64,000 nt of DNA from Neoechinorhynchus agilis (GCA_051530055.1 CM121341.1:15500001-15564000), one strand, 5' to 3'. Positions 32,040-43,931 are shown, numbered from the stretch's first letter. Program-made: numbers and translations. The notes: generated by a model from the letters alone, not told the origin.

Positions 32040-33968
32040 TTAAAGTTTATTCAAATGAGCGTTAAGCTCACAGTACTCAGCTGAGACCTTCCAAAGCTTC
32101 TCGATGTTCTGTTCGCAATTGGACGCACAGCTCGATGAAGTCATCTTGCAATCGGAGAAATATTTTCCAGTTACTCTTTTTAATTCGGGGCATATCGCAC
32201 AATGTATCGAGGTTTGCGCCCCCTCTGTAGGATTTTTAACATATGACTTGAACAATGGTACCAATATTTTGTTTGCAAACGTCCACATATTCGAAGAGCT
32301 CGTAAGTGTACCGGCAAACCCCGTCTTTACTAGCCCTGGATGCAGAGCATTCACCGTTACATTGGTCCCTAAAATGACGACAGAAGTTTTGTGAATCAGG
32401 ATTTTGGAATTTATAACAAATATTTGCTAATAAGCATTAAAACAATTTCCAGCCATTTTTTAGAGTTTCCGGATCGGAAAGTTTTTAGTTCTGTTGAATG
32501 ACATTCGAGGAGATGTTGGTATTAAACAAAACCAAAGGTCGAATGATCCAAACCGGCAATCAAAAGTTGGCTTTTATCATTGGAAAATACTAAGTTGGTA
32601 TCGGTTCTCACAAATATTTTGTGACTGAAACCGAAATATCCTTCCGTTTTATATTCATCTTTTGAGAAAAGTATTTAATTTCCGATTTGCGAGAAGCGTG
32701 TTAGGGTAGAAAACGTCCCCTGAACATTAAAAATAGTTAAAAAATCTTGGCAAATTAAAAAAGCAAGATACCTTCAAGACGCTTTGCTAATCCTTTTGTG
32801 AATAGAATATTGTAAAGTTTTGCATTAGAATATGCAAACCATGCTCTCTTTTTTATATTTGTCATTCGATCCCAATCTGCTTTTCCCACTAAAATATATG
32901 AATGAGGTATTTATAAAATAAATTTGGAATGGCGTTTTAACTTTTATGCGCAAGACTTGAAACGTTTATTATTCGTCCTTGTTGCGATTTCTTCACGAGA
33001 TCCAAGATAAGGTTTGTGAACAGGAAATGTCCTAAATGATTAGTCTGAAAGTGAACGTCGAATCCGTCTTTTGTTAATTCCGGATTAACCAATGCTCCTA
33101 CAATATTATTGTAAACATAGTGAATTGAATGTCAATTGTAAATACCTGCGTTATTTAATAGAATATCAATTCGTTCAAATTGTCTATTAACTTGTGCCGC
33201 ACATTGTCTAACAGAATCCAATGAACTTAAATCCATCAGTACATATTGAATATCAGATTGTGGAAATTCGCCTTTAAGGAGTTCAATCGCACTCTTGACT
33301 TTTTGCTCATTGCGACATGCAAGTATTAGTTTGCACCCTAAAGTAGATTATTCTTAAAATTTCCTTCCTATGAGGTCTAATAGATTTTGTGTTTATGAAG
33401 TTTTTGCGGCATTCAGGGGGAAGTAGTATTATAGGTCAAGAATATTCCAAGTCTGCATATTTTTGTTTATAAAACGAAAAATAAATTCCTGGAAAAGGTA
33501 TAAGGAATAAATGAATATTTTAACTGATTGGACAGTTTTTAAATTGTTTGTTTATGGCGAAAAAAATTGAAGGAATAATCTTGTGCCTTTATCAAGGTTG
33601 TTGAAGTGTTTTATGTTAAAGTACCTTGATAAAGGCACAAATTCTTTTAATTTTTACGCCATAAACAAACGTGAATAATTCAATCTTCAAACAGTAAAAT
33701 ATATGAGATTACGTTGAAATCATTATCTCAATCTTTCTCGTAATAAATACATTTTTATTGGTAAATAAATATTTACCTTTGGCAAGAAGTGCCTTTCCTG
33801 TCTCGAATCCAATTCCAGAATTTCCACCAGTAATTAGAACGATCTTATTGTCAACACGGGCGGTACAGCTACAGCTCCCTAAACATAAATTGGAAATTAA
33901 TAAAACCAAAAACAAGGTCAAACCGCCGAACCACCTTTGGCGCAGGGCACGGAGTTGGGATCTGCCAT
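32040..33968 (-). CDS. Short-chain dehydrogenase/reductase, retinol dehydrogenase 11-14-like
   Basis: An NAD(P)-dependent oxidoreductase, probably acting on retinoids or other lipophilic alcohols and ketones. Six exons join in frame: 33968-33935, 33878-33777, 33337-33146, 33097-32942, 32888-32772 and 32368-32040 (309 residues), with introns of 56, 439, 48, 53 and 403 bp. The start is MADPNSVPCAK. The Rossmann motif ITGGNSGIGFETG, the LLNNAGALVNPE segment, the catalytic serine in INVSSLAHK and the YSNAK catalytic Tyr/Lys pair are all present. ALHPGLVKT follows, as in the RDH11-14/WWOX branch. The tail KYFSDC is also typical of RDH11-14. There is no N-terminal membrane anchor. A foldback element lies in the second intron. 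Confidence 0.96.
33545..33672. repeat. Foldback element (family M) in an SDR intron
   Basis: GTTTGTTTATGGCG followed by TTGTGCCTTTATCAAGGTTG is mirrored by TACCTTGATAAAGGCACAA and ACGCCATAAACAAAC. Arms are about 50 bp. Relatives are at 34.59-34.73 kb (longer) and 50.68-50.76 kb (single arm). The strand reading CTTGATAAAGGCACAA..TTGTGCCGAAATATC in other copies is hammerhead-like but with core substitutions. Confidence 0.8.
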
Positions 33969-34590
33969 TAAAATTATGTTTTTTTCAACAAAAAAGTAGT
34001 ATTTTAGTAGGTAAATGTCATGTGTCATCGCTCCTTAGTCATTGTTAGCAGATATGAGTATTATTTCCCGCACTTTAGCTTTTTTAGCATGGAGTCAAAA
34101 CGGAATGTACCTTACTCATGTCGATGTCAACGGAGCTCACTCTTTGGTTGCAACCAAACAAATAGAGAGTTTGCATTAATTGAAACAAAATTGATCGAAA
34201 AGACTCCTATGCGAAAACAGGTGCAAGAAACCCTCAACAAAGCAATATTTTTCGCTAGCTCCATAACTAAAATGAATTCACACTGTTCTTAAAAAATATT
34301 TTTGTATTTATCCTGATGAAACTCGTACTGTGCACTCCTGAAGCGGCAATTCTGTTATCATCTTAAGACCTATGAATTCAAACTTAATGAAATTGTACAA
34401 ATATCTCAAAACGTGCTATTCGTCACAGACTTTTGTTTGAAAACAAAATATCGACAGCGCAGAAGTGATAAGAAGTTCGAGGATTTTACCTTTTACTGCT
34501 CGGGATTGCCGAAACCTGTCCCATATTCCTGAGCGTGCAAAAACAAATTAGTAAAAACCCAATTTTTAAGAAAAAAAACGTGTTTTTTTT
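33969..34590. other. Intergenic, no gene recognised
   Basis: Upstream side of the SDR gene. Short ORFs only; no clear promoter element. Confidence 0.35.
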
Positions 34591-34740
34591 TGGCGGAAAA
34601 GTTGAAGGAATTTTATTAAATCCGATGATTCGGCACAATCTTGTGGCTATACGTTTACAACCTTGATAAAGGCACAACATTGTGCAGAAATATCGGATTT
34701 AATAAAATTCCTCAAATTTTTCCGCCATAAACAAATATGA
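34591..34740. repeat. Foldback element (family M), longer copy
   Basis: GGCGGAAAAGTTGAAGGAAT, then TTTATTAAATCCGAT..GGCACAATCTTGTG, is mirrored by CTTGATAAAGGCACAACATT, ATCGGATTTAATAAAATTCC and TTTCCGCC. The flank TGAATAATTCAATCTTCAAG matches that of the 33.5 kb copy. Confidence 0.8.
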
Positions 34741-35040
34741 ATAATTCAATCTTCAAGCGATAACAGAAATGTTTTCTTTGGTCTTTATGATTTATTCACA
34801 AAAGCTAGATCACAATAGATATGTCGAGCAAAAGTAGGGAAGTAAAATAGTCAATAAATCATTAGACGGCATCGACAGATTACGGTAAGCTAGCAACTGG
34901 AAAACATTAATGGTAAAAAGATTAAAAACTGAATTCACATTAACATGGAATTACTACTTTCCTTGCGATGGTTCCTTATTATTTTTAAGAAACGATGAAT
35001 TTGCGAATCACTTTGATCTCTTATCTTGACCAAATCTTAC
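34741..35040. other. Intergenic, no gene recognised
   Basis: Short AT-rich spacer; nothing recognised. Confidence 0.3.
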
Positions 35041-35611
35041 CAGCATTCACACCACCGCTCTGGATCACTCAGCTGCCGTCCTGGTGTAATGGTCGAAAGG
35101 ACGGATGCAGCGTCCCCTCGTTGAACAGCAGGACTTATGTTTTACAGAAGGAATACCCCTGCCATCTGATCGCCAGGACTGCGAGGGTGTCCACGAACGT
35201 GGCGTACCAGAGGGGGCATTTTCCTTGTGGCCACGGGAATACTGTGACACCGTCCGGTCTGCGGCCATCGAGTCGGCAAATATTGCTCGGCGCTGGGATG
35301 TTGGGCGCATTCACAGTATTCAGGGCACGACTAAGAATTACGCTCACTTCGGCGTGTTGCCGACCGACGAGACCACGACGTCCAGATGGTTCCACGGTCG
35401 CTCCACAAAGGCAGCGATTGGATGTGCACATCGATACTTCAAGTCTCAGGGACATTGCAATCCCTACTGTACCCACAGAAGTGATTGGGATAGCGTTGAG
35501 CCAAGCACCCGATTCTTTTGTAAAGACTGCCGCCAATCGAGTTCGGTTCACCAGGTCATGAGAATCTGAAATTAAAGAGTTATGAATTCTCGCTACCAGG
35601 GGTGAGTACAA
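35041..35611 (-). mobile_element. Retroelement family C, C-terminal domain plus 3' module
   Basis: Minus-strand ORF 35135-35611 contains GAWLNAIPITSVG, then CLCGATVEPSGRRGLVGRQH, ILSRALNTVN, then RRPDGVTVFPWPQGKC and a truncated DTLA. This is a conserved cysteine-containing domain found at the C-terminus of a metazoan reverse-transcriptase polyprotein family. Downstream on the minus strand (35045-35170) is a 3' module (GCTGCATCCGTCCTTTCGAC) repeated at 47.05, 47.15 and 50.13 kb. Confidence 0.75.
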
Positions 35612-36354
35612 AACTGATTATTTGCAACCATTGGCGGTTACTTGCTCGTTACCGGAATCTACACATCAAAGATTAAGAGACCACAAAATCTCCATCCAAA
35701 GTGTAATTCTCGTCAAGAACGAATTGAACTATTTTCCGGCTTACTTCATACGATCCCGAATAAGCTGGCAGAGGAATATCGACTGCAGGAATATCGGCTG
35801 CTTTCGGATACCACCGAATTCCAAATTCGATTTTTTCCGTTTAACAAACTGAACCTTCGTTTTCGGTTTCCGATCCAAATTTTCTGTGACGGATGCTCTA
35901 CTAGGCATTTAAGACACGCCCCTATGCAACCTCGACAATAATCCCTCCCACCTTACCCGTATGATTCAACTGGCTTGTCATCGGCAAGGTGAACACAGTA
36001 GAAATCAATAAAACACTGCCACAATCAGGTGTACAATCTCTACAATGGCGAGGGGAGTAAAATATTCAAATGTGACTCCGGATTTAAAGTTGGTAGACTT
36101 GAGGCTGGGTTGGAATTCTCGGTCACTTGGTTAAGCGATTGATCTTCCAGGAATGGGTGCTTATACTATTATTCAAATTTTTATGCTTCACGTCGCTAGC
36201 TGAAGAAAGGTCGAACTCTATAGATAAATTGTTTACGAGGTTTATTATGGCAGTTATATGTCATTTGCGTGCTTATTATGTTTACTTTTCTCGCTTCTTA
36301 AAAAGAAAAGTGGAGGTTGGTAAAGACGACATCGCTTCTAGCCGAGAGAAGATT
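35612..36354. other. Intergenic, no gene recognised
   Basis: A plus-strand frame of about 99 codons (35642-35941) is open but has no homology, start context or splice partners. Left uncalled. Confidence 0.3.
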
Positions 36355-36560
36355 TGGAATTATTGTTTAGGTCTACACCCGGTAAACGATTATTTATTAA
36401 AGACGTTTCGAACTTCGTCAGGTTCATCATCAGTTTGTTTGTTAGCAATAGACGCTATCGATCAACAAACAAACTGATGATGAACCCGACGAGGTTCGAA
36501 ACGTCTTTAGAGAATAATTCCAATCACATTCCCTGGTACCTAACATATCGACATTTGGAG
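36355..36560. repeat. PLE-type foldback element with hammerhead-like cores (copy 3)
   Basis: Inverted arms carry hammerhead-like cores on both strands: minus at 36433-36402 (CTGATGATGAACCTGAC..) and plus at 36474-36505 (CTGATGATGAACCCGACG, then GGTTCGAAACGTC). The outer flank CCTGGTACCTAACATATCGA matches other copies. The plus core is intact, whereas the minus core has one stem II mismatch. Confidence 0.8.
36474..36505 (+). ncRNA. Hammerhead-like core (copy 3, plus strand)
   Basis: CTGATGA, stem II GAACC/GGTTC with loop CGACGA, GAAAC, then GTC. The palindrome ACGT could form stem III only between two molecules, as proposed for PLE hammerheads. The upstream AAACAAA and downstream TTTAG give only three or so stem I pairs. 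Confidence 0.5.
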
Positions 36561-36601
36561 AGAAGATTTTTTATGTAATAATTTTTATCAAATACTATCT
36601 T

Positions 36602-38495
36602 TTAAATCCAATAATTCGCTTTTGTAGCATTAGTACCAAACAATTCGAGGGTCATTTCGCTTAACACAAACGATCCATACGAGTTAGAATTTGTGACATG
36701 GACACTCCAGCACCCCTGTGGATCCTCGAACCAATGCAATACTGAATTGAATGTCCAATTTCCAAAACCGAATATAATGTCTTTGTCAAGGGGGCGAAAA
36801 TTCAGCATGTAAATTGGGCGTCCATAAGGAGACGTAAGTTTAATTTTAAGCCTTCCTCTGAAACCAGGGTCATCTTCCACTGGTTGTATATCAACTCTCA
36901 ATCGAACATGTTCTAAACTGGTTATTGTCTCAGGGATAGTGAACTTGTGAGCATCAGTGCAGACTTCAAATGTTGTTTCCGTCTGTGGATTTATTAATAA
37001 TGATCGTGAAACGTTGAAGGGGATTTGACAGGTATGTAGTTCTGGAAAAGTTTTATTCCTCATAGCCTTGGCTCCATCAACAAACCGTTTTGCATCTAAT
37101 AATCCAAATCCAAACAAATCACTCGCCCATCTTCCAGCTCCGTTTTTCCACCAAAAATCATTGGAGACAATTCCTGAATGCATTTGTTCAGTGCGTCTAG
37201 AAGAAAGGACTATCAAGTTCTGAATTTGTCTGTAGCTTAGATCAGGGTTAGCTTCTAACCCAAGGGCGATGATAGCTGCAACCATGGGTGCTGCTGCTGA
37301 AGTTCCAGAAAAATCATCGATGCAAGAACCAAGTGTACCAGCGGTCACAATACCAGCCGAATTGCCGTCCCCCGTAAAGGCACTTGTCATTATTGAAGGG
37401 CATTGTTCGGTGTAATGTGGTTTCCTGTGACTTCTTTGCACGCCTGCAACCGCGATGGTGTATAGAGAACTTATAAGTCCGTCACACGAGCAATGATCCA
37501 AATATACGCCTCCGTTTCCTGATGCTACAACAAACGGAATTCCCTTTCCATCTCGTCCCAAAAGGGTAGCGTCGTTTAGGAATGACTCTTCGGTAACGCT
37601 TAAAGGCCTCAATGTCTTACCATCATTTATTGGCCCAATTGACATACTGAAAACATCGATGGATGTATTTATAACAGTGTTGTAGTTCCAATTCTTGAAA
37701 ACAAGTAAAATTCAATATCAAAATTCATAGGAGCTCTAACAGTTCGCTTTTCTTAGTTTATAGTATTCAGTAGTACCATGGTGAATTTTTACGACAATCT
37801 CCAAAATTTGAGAACTCTGCATTAAATAAAAGTTTCAAATTAAAATCAGAATAAAGTTGCAGTATGAATCAAATCGAGAAAATCCATCAGGATGGTAAAT
37901 TTTGACTTGTGGCGAGGATAATCCCGGTTAAAAAACATTTTTTTAAGCGGGATTATCTTCACCATAAGTCAAAAATTACAGTATGTTCCGCACAACACTG
38001 CGCTACAAATGAGGCGAGCGAATTAAAGGTCCGGTCTTCGCCAAACAGTGTATAATCGTTAGATCTGAAGTCAACTAGTTTTGAATTGAACGCTATTCCG
38101 GCCGAACAGAAGCTGTTGTTGGGCTTCGCTGCTATTATACCAGCGCAAGCTGTTCCATGCGACAGCGACAGAAAGTTATCATTTATGATGTCGCTTCCGG
38201 GAATGAATTGTTTTATAAGACTGTCTTTCAATTCAGGATGATTTGTTTCAATACCTTCATCGATCACGGCCACGACGACGCCTCTACCAGTGTATCCATC
38301 TGCCCATACGCGATATATGTTCAATCCTGAACTGTATAGGTGGAAAGTTTCATGTAACGATGGATCGTTGAACACCGGAAAATTTGGTTCGTTTTGGTTG
38401 ACCTTTATGAAGCTGGTCACATTTTGATAAAATGAAAGTGCATTCGAAGATTGAGGAACCACGATGAGGACGATCAATGAACCGAGAATAAGCAT
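36602..38495 (-). CDS. Furin/kexin-like proprotein convertase without visible prodomain
   Basis: Calcium-dependent subtilase of the secretory pathway, 535 residues. Exons 38495-37980 and 37693-36602 join in phase 0 across a 286-bp intron that holds a foldback element. A signal peptide ([19 protein letters not shown]) is followed almost directly by the catalytic domain. The triad is present: Asp in VAVIDEGIE, His in LSHGTACAG, Ser in [10 protein letters not shown]. The oxyanion Asn is in [24 protein letters not shown] matches the kexin SASWGP region but is divergent. A C-terminal P domain follows ([29 protein letters not shown]). The usual 80-residue inhibitory propeptide with its dibasic site is not seen. 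It may lie in an undetected exon, although the ATG and signal peptide argue otherwise. Confidence 0.9.
37900..37976. repeat. Short foldback within the convertase intron
   Basis: TTTTGACTTGTGGCGAGGAT, then AATCCCG, is mirrored by CGGGATTATCTTCACCATAAGTC after a loop of about 20 bases. One arm ends about 3 bases from the splice donor at 37979. Confidence 0.8.
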
Positions 38496-38890
38496 CGGCG
38501 GTAGAGAAAAGGTAGGTTGTAGCGTCTTGAAAACGTCGCAATGTCATTTAAGTCCTAAGTTGGGTCAGCCATTTATTAAAGATGAGGGTAAGAATAATGT
38601 ATAACGTTATTTCTAGCAAATGCAAACGAAATTCGTGAGGTACAAAATGAGAATTGTGTTTTCTACAACCCCGGTGTCTCACATATCGACATTTTATGTA
38701 GATTTACCTAAGAAATTTTTCTGTCTTCATTCTGATTGTTTTTTACTCATTTTCCGATTTTCTCAAATCAAGGTTACTAAAACTATGTTTTCTTAGATTG
38801 TCCTAAGGACCTTTAAGCACTACATTCAGTAAAGTAACACAATAGAGAATTTATTGAAGTTGCGCAGACCAATACGACTCGTAAATAATG
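38496..38890. other. Intergenic; convertase promoter side
   Basis: Contains one end-fragment of the PLE-type foldback flank (CCGGTGTCTCACATATCGAC, 38.67 kb). No gene. Confidence 0.4.
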
Positions 38891-39560
38891 CCGAAAAATC
38901 AATATCCGTGCTCCATGAATGGAAGATGGGAAATGTACCAAGAAATATAGACAAGACAATTGCAACAACATGCACAAACTGGCGATAATTTGCATCCTAA
39001 ATATAGAATACCATCTCCAGAAGGTAGTGACTTCGTAGCAATGCTAAAACTCAAGGTATACAAAATTTTCGAAGTGGATAACAAATGGATTATTCCAGAC
39101 AATCCACTTCTTTCCAAAACGTACCAAGCTCACATAAATGTAGATTACTGCAACTCCGTTAAGTCCATCAAATACATTTGCAAATATTTTAATAAATAAG
39201 GTGATAAGGCTGTTTTCGGCCTCACAACTGCAAACACTAATAACGAGGTATCTCAATACCAGTGACGAAGATATATTGGTTGAAATGAAGCGGAGTGACG
39301 AATAATTACGTTTCCCATTCATGAACTCCATTGAACTGTGGCGCATCGCAGTATTCGTTTAGAAAATGGACAAAGAATATACTTTACACCACATTAATAA
39401 TGTAGGCATTTCGAAGCGTAACCATCAAACTCTACTTTGACAGCATTCTTCCAATTATATGCAAAAGAAGCGGGTGAAGCTTCCAATCAATGATGAATCC
39501 TTAATCCAACGTCATGTACTTATTTAACAACCTTAGATTGTGAAGTGTGTCGTGCGTATT
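38890..39560 (+). pseudogene. Helitron Rep/helicase fragment
   Basis: The plus-strand reading has PEGSDFVAMLKLK-like sequence, then DNKWIIPDNPLLSKTYQAHI, NVDYCNSVKSIKYICKYFNK and DKAVFGL. Past a stop it continues TNNEVSQYQ, FPIHELH, and LENGQRIYFT in other frames. This is the conserved region before the helicase domain of Helitron replication proteins. Stops and frame changes show decay. No hairpin or CTRR terminus was identified. Confidence 0.87.
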
Positions 39561-39654
39561 GATTTTCGTTCTTAAGAAATGAGACCAATGTACCTTTGGT
39601 AATCATAAACACGCCGTTATTCTTTTTTTGAATGTCCGTTCGGGTGGTAATTAG

Positions 39655-42600
39655 TGTTTATTTCTTGCAGGAGTGCTTGTAGGGTTGCTCTTTCCTCAGA
39701 ATCATTTCAGGTTACGATATCCGAGAAGATTGGGCAGTATGGAAAACGGAGCAGAGGTCTAGGGAACGAATTAGGATTAAGAGTGTTGTGCTCGTGTGAA
39801 AAGGAGACGACACGAGGAAGAAATTGTGGTGGTAGGGTTGAGAGGCGTTTTGATTGTTTTGTGAAAATAGCATCAAGGCATTCGGTAAGAGGGGAAAAGT
39901 CAGCTGTGCAAATTTTAGATGTTCTTTTGTGAAGAATTTCAAGACGGCGGATTAGCGATTTGGAAAGGTTGCTAAATACGAGATAACCGTAGGTGAGGGA
40001 AGGTAAAATAAAGCAGAAGTAAAATTTGTAGAGATCGGTGAAGGGATTCCTAAATGTCAGAGGCCTTTGAGACGACAAATTTTAAAAGTGTTGTGTTTGA
40101 GGGACAGAATGATGCGCGAGTTCCATTTCAAGTTTGATTGAAATTGGATACTTAGAATTCTTAGGGAGGTTACTCGTACGATGTCATTTAGAAGTTGCGG
40201 AAGAGGGGTTTATAAACTATTCAAATTTCATAATCCTGTATTACGGAAATTTCCGTCTTTTCATAATTACCGGAAAGATTCCCAGACTTTCTACCACACT
40301 ACAAATACAGTCTCAACAACTAAATGGGGCATGATTTCATTCTATTTGAACACAGTGGTCTCCATCTTAAGGATCGTATTACTTTATCTCATTTCCCTCT
40401 TAAAAAGTTTAATGAACAAATTACGCTCTTAATCGATAGAAAGACCTCAGTCTCTTTATTGGATTTTAATAAAATTATCTTTTACTCTGCTAACTCGTGC
40501 TTGGTAAAGAAAACTTTTATACGTAGAGAATTCAATTCTAAAAAGACCAATTTGATCTTCACACCACCAATACTCTAATCGCAAACGTTTGTAACAGTTC
40601 AGAAATGTACAAATATTATATGTCACAATTTTACATTACATTATATAACGAGGAATCGGAAAGGGACAAGAAAGCTTTTTTTATGTCAACCCTACTCTAA
40701 ACCCTCCTGTAACATTATCTTAAAAAATAAATCTATCAGCTGGAAAGCTAAAGATGCAAGTTGGGTTGGTTCGGTATCTTATCCTTTGGTCGTTGAATCT
40801 ATTCTTAATGCCCATAACTTCAGTGCATTCCATATTACAAGACAAGAATTTTAGTTGGAATTTCAGTGAGGAAGAGTTATTAAGGGCGCGATTAATAATT
40901 TTGGAGTTTCACTTTCTATATTCACTAGTGTGAATAAAAAGAACAAATTACTATTTTTAAAACATTTTTATGATAGAATCAACACTGATGAATTAATAGA
41001 ACTAAATGTTTAAAGAATATCTTCATCCCGAAAAATAAAAGAAGTTAAAATCACCAATGGTTCCCATATTCGAATTATTGCAATACAAAACCCTATATTC
41101 TCGGTACTTGAACGAGTATTTGAACATAAATGAATTATTTGTTGAAGAGAAATTATATTGCAACTGATTTTCATGGATTCTCTACTAGAAGATCCCGCCA
41201 CTGTGCGGGACAAAGGCTAAAGAATAAGAAGAAGAATTGCCATTGATTGAAATTAAAAGCCTTACATTTCAAAGCATATTTTTGCTGTGCTAACCACTAA
41301 AATCACGAAAATACAAGTTCGAATTGTTTTTTAGATCTTAAGACGACATAATTACAAATAGAAGAGGTAGCGTGAAATGTCAGTTTTTTGTGCAGCGGAA
41401 AACGTTATATCTAATTGAGCTTTGTAGGATATTGGACCCTCCGGGCCCCCCGATGACCGAGGAGGGATCTTCTCGGATATATATTCTAGGCGACGGGTTT
41501 GTGATTATGAACGGTTGCAAAAGATGGGAGAGCCGTATGCGAGGGAGGGTAAAATAAAGCTGTAGTAAAATTTGGAGAGATCAGGCTAAAGGACTTAAAT
41601 GGCGAAAGTGTAATGTGCGAATTTTTATAAAGGCATTCGGTGAGCCCGAGGAAAATTAACTGTGCAAATTTTAGAAGCTTTTCTATGAAACATTTCAAAG
41701 CGACTGTGTTTGTGATGTGGACAGGTTGCGAAAGGCGAGATGACCGAAGGTGAGGGATGGGTAAAATATAGTTGTTGTGAAATTTGGAGAGAGCGTGTGA
41801 TTTGAATCCGAAATGGCGGAGGCGTTTGAGGAAGTAAATGGTGAAGCTATTACGTTTGAGGGAAAGTGTAATGTGCGAGTCCTATTTAAGATTTGATTGA
41901 AATTGGATACCCAGAATTCTGAGCGAGATCGGGTTAGGATATGGAGGCCGCGGAAGATTGAGGGGATGTTTTCGAAGTATTTAAAGAAGTTCACTTAGAG
42001 TTTGTGGGTGGTGTAGAAATCTTCGATGTGTGTGATTTCGTTAAAGGTTAAGAAGAGGGAGAGGTGGAAGGGTGATTTTGTGATGGGAGTGAGATCGTCG
42101 GCATATAAAGAAAGTTTAGCGTGAGAGGCGAGAGGTTTGAGGTCGTTTAGGAAAATATTAAAAAGAAGTGGTGACAGCACCTTGAGATACGCCTTTGGTG
42201 AGGGATAGAGTGATCGAGGAGGTAGATAGGCAGTGAATGTATTGTATGCGATTGTGAAGATAAGATTCGAGCCAGCGGATCTGCCACGCGTTTGGACCGA
42301 AATCTGAGCAGGCCCGGAGAAGGAGTGAATTGTCACCGGAGTCGAATTCTGTCGATAAATCAAATTGAATGAGACGGGTGACGTGGGAGGGATTATTGTC
42401 GAGGTTACGTAGAAGCGTGTCATAAATGCAAAGTAAGTCGTCGGTTGCAGAAAATCTGGGCCGTAAGAATGAGAAGTGAAAGAAGGCAAGATTTAAAACA
42501 TTTTTCGATGAATTTTGAAGGAGCGGGTAGAATGGATATTAAACGGAATGATTCGGCGGAAATATGATGGCCTTTTTCGGAATATAAAAAGCTGAGGTTT

Positions 42601-43905
42601 ATAATGTGGATAAGAAGGTCGGTGAGTTCGTAGATGATGTAGCAAAGAACTCAGTTTGGGATTTCTGATTACGAGGACGAATTTTTAGGTAATTTCATGA
42701 GATACTTTAGTACTTCATATGATGAAACTAAGGGGAGTATACGCGAGTTGACAAAAGTTTCGGATGTGGGCGTGAAAGATTGTGTGGTGTCCGATTTGAA
42801 GCAGTGATTGTAAATTGAGTCAGGACAGAGGTTCTGATTAATGGAATCTAGAACCTGTTTTAATTCAGTGGAGGACAAATTAGGACGGGATCCGGGTGGC
42901 GTAGACCAAGAGAGCCCTTCATGTAAAGTTGCCACCTGATCGAATTTTAGAGGAAAGGAAGTTTTTGCGGGCGATAAGTATTTTGTTAGTAAGTGTTTTT
43001 TGTAAACGAGGAAAGTCTGGAGAGTTATTTCGATGGCCTTTAGAAGCTTGCCTTTGTAGAAGTTTCAAAATTGGGGTTATCCATGGAGGTTCCCGGTTGG
43101 AGATCCTAATGAATTTCTTGGGAATTGCGGAAGCTAGGGATTTTTTTATGATTGAGGTTAGGGAGGACATGGCCAAGGAAGGGTCATTTGTGTTGTCAGG
43201 ATGAAAGTTATGAATCATATAATTGAAAAATTTCAAAAAATTGTGGATGTTATTATTCCGTTTATCCTAGAAGGGTAAGCGAGGTGACTTTTGACACTGA
43301 GATGGAGTGGATGGAGTGATAGGGGCAGAAGAGTGGTCAGGCTTCGTGAAGGGAAGGAGATTGCAGGCAGATGAGTGGGCGTCGATTTTGGTGAACACTT
43401 TGCCTAGGTGAGCGTCAAGACGTGTTGGGAAGCCAATTTGTTAACGCAACTTGGAGAAGGATGGCGGAGGAAATAGTTAATCGAAGTCTCCTGTAATTAG
43501 GAAATGGTGTGCATTTGCGGAGTTTATGAACTCCATCATGGACTGCAGTTTACGCAAATAGGACTCAGGACGAGACGCAAGAGGGCTGTATACGCCAGCA
43601 ACTGTAAATTCTATAAGACCATTTCTTAGAGGAGAGGAGAAGTGGACTGCAATGAATTCTACATCTGGGTTTTGTAAAGAGCCTGTGAGTAGACGGTCTT
43701 TGCGGTACGTATGGAAGGAAAAGTACCAGGAAATAATGACTGAATTGCTGTTGACGAGGGTAAGCCATGTTTCTGTTAAGACGGCTACGTCGGGTTTTGA
43801 AGTATATAGAATGAGTGAAATTTCACACAGTTTAGGGAGGAGGCTTCGAGTGTTGAAGTATATTACGACGGGGAAGTTAATTTTAGATTCGGAGACACTG
43901 TGATG
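39655..43905 (-). mobile_element. LINE family B, long copy with an interruption
   Basis: Minus strand. The endonuclease end is at about 43.77-43.49 kb, with VAGVYSPLASRPESYLRKLQ and the GDFD catalytic region (HHFLITGDFD). A linker with PPWITPILKLLQRQASKG is at 43.2-42.9 kb. The RT follows: LSPLLFNIFLNDLKP and SLYADDLTPITKSPF at 42.2-42.0 kb. C-terminal extensions resembling YFCFILPSLTYGY appear three times (41.7-41.5, 42.0-41.7 and 40.1-39.7 kb). All frames are broken. About 1.3 kb at 40.19-41.49 kb does not match family B and may be an insertion. Confidence 0.88.
40190..41490. other. Unmatched segment interrupting LINE B
   Basis: The match between this LINE and the 5.3-6.2 kb copy stops abruptly at about 40190, after CATTTAGAAG. 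The segment has a plus-strand frame of 84 codons (40324-40578) without recognised homology. It may be an insertion or a chimeric join. Confidence 0.5.
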
Positions 43906-43931
43906 GAAATGAGGGAGATTGCAAGTATGTA

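Noticed and set aside
35642-35941. 99-codon plus-strand ORF
   Set aside because: No homology, start context or splicing partners; an ORF of this length is expected by chance in a window this size.
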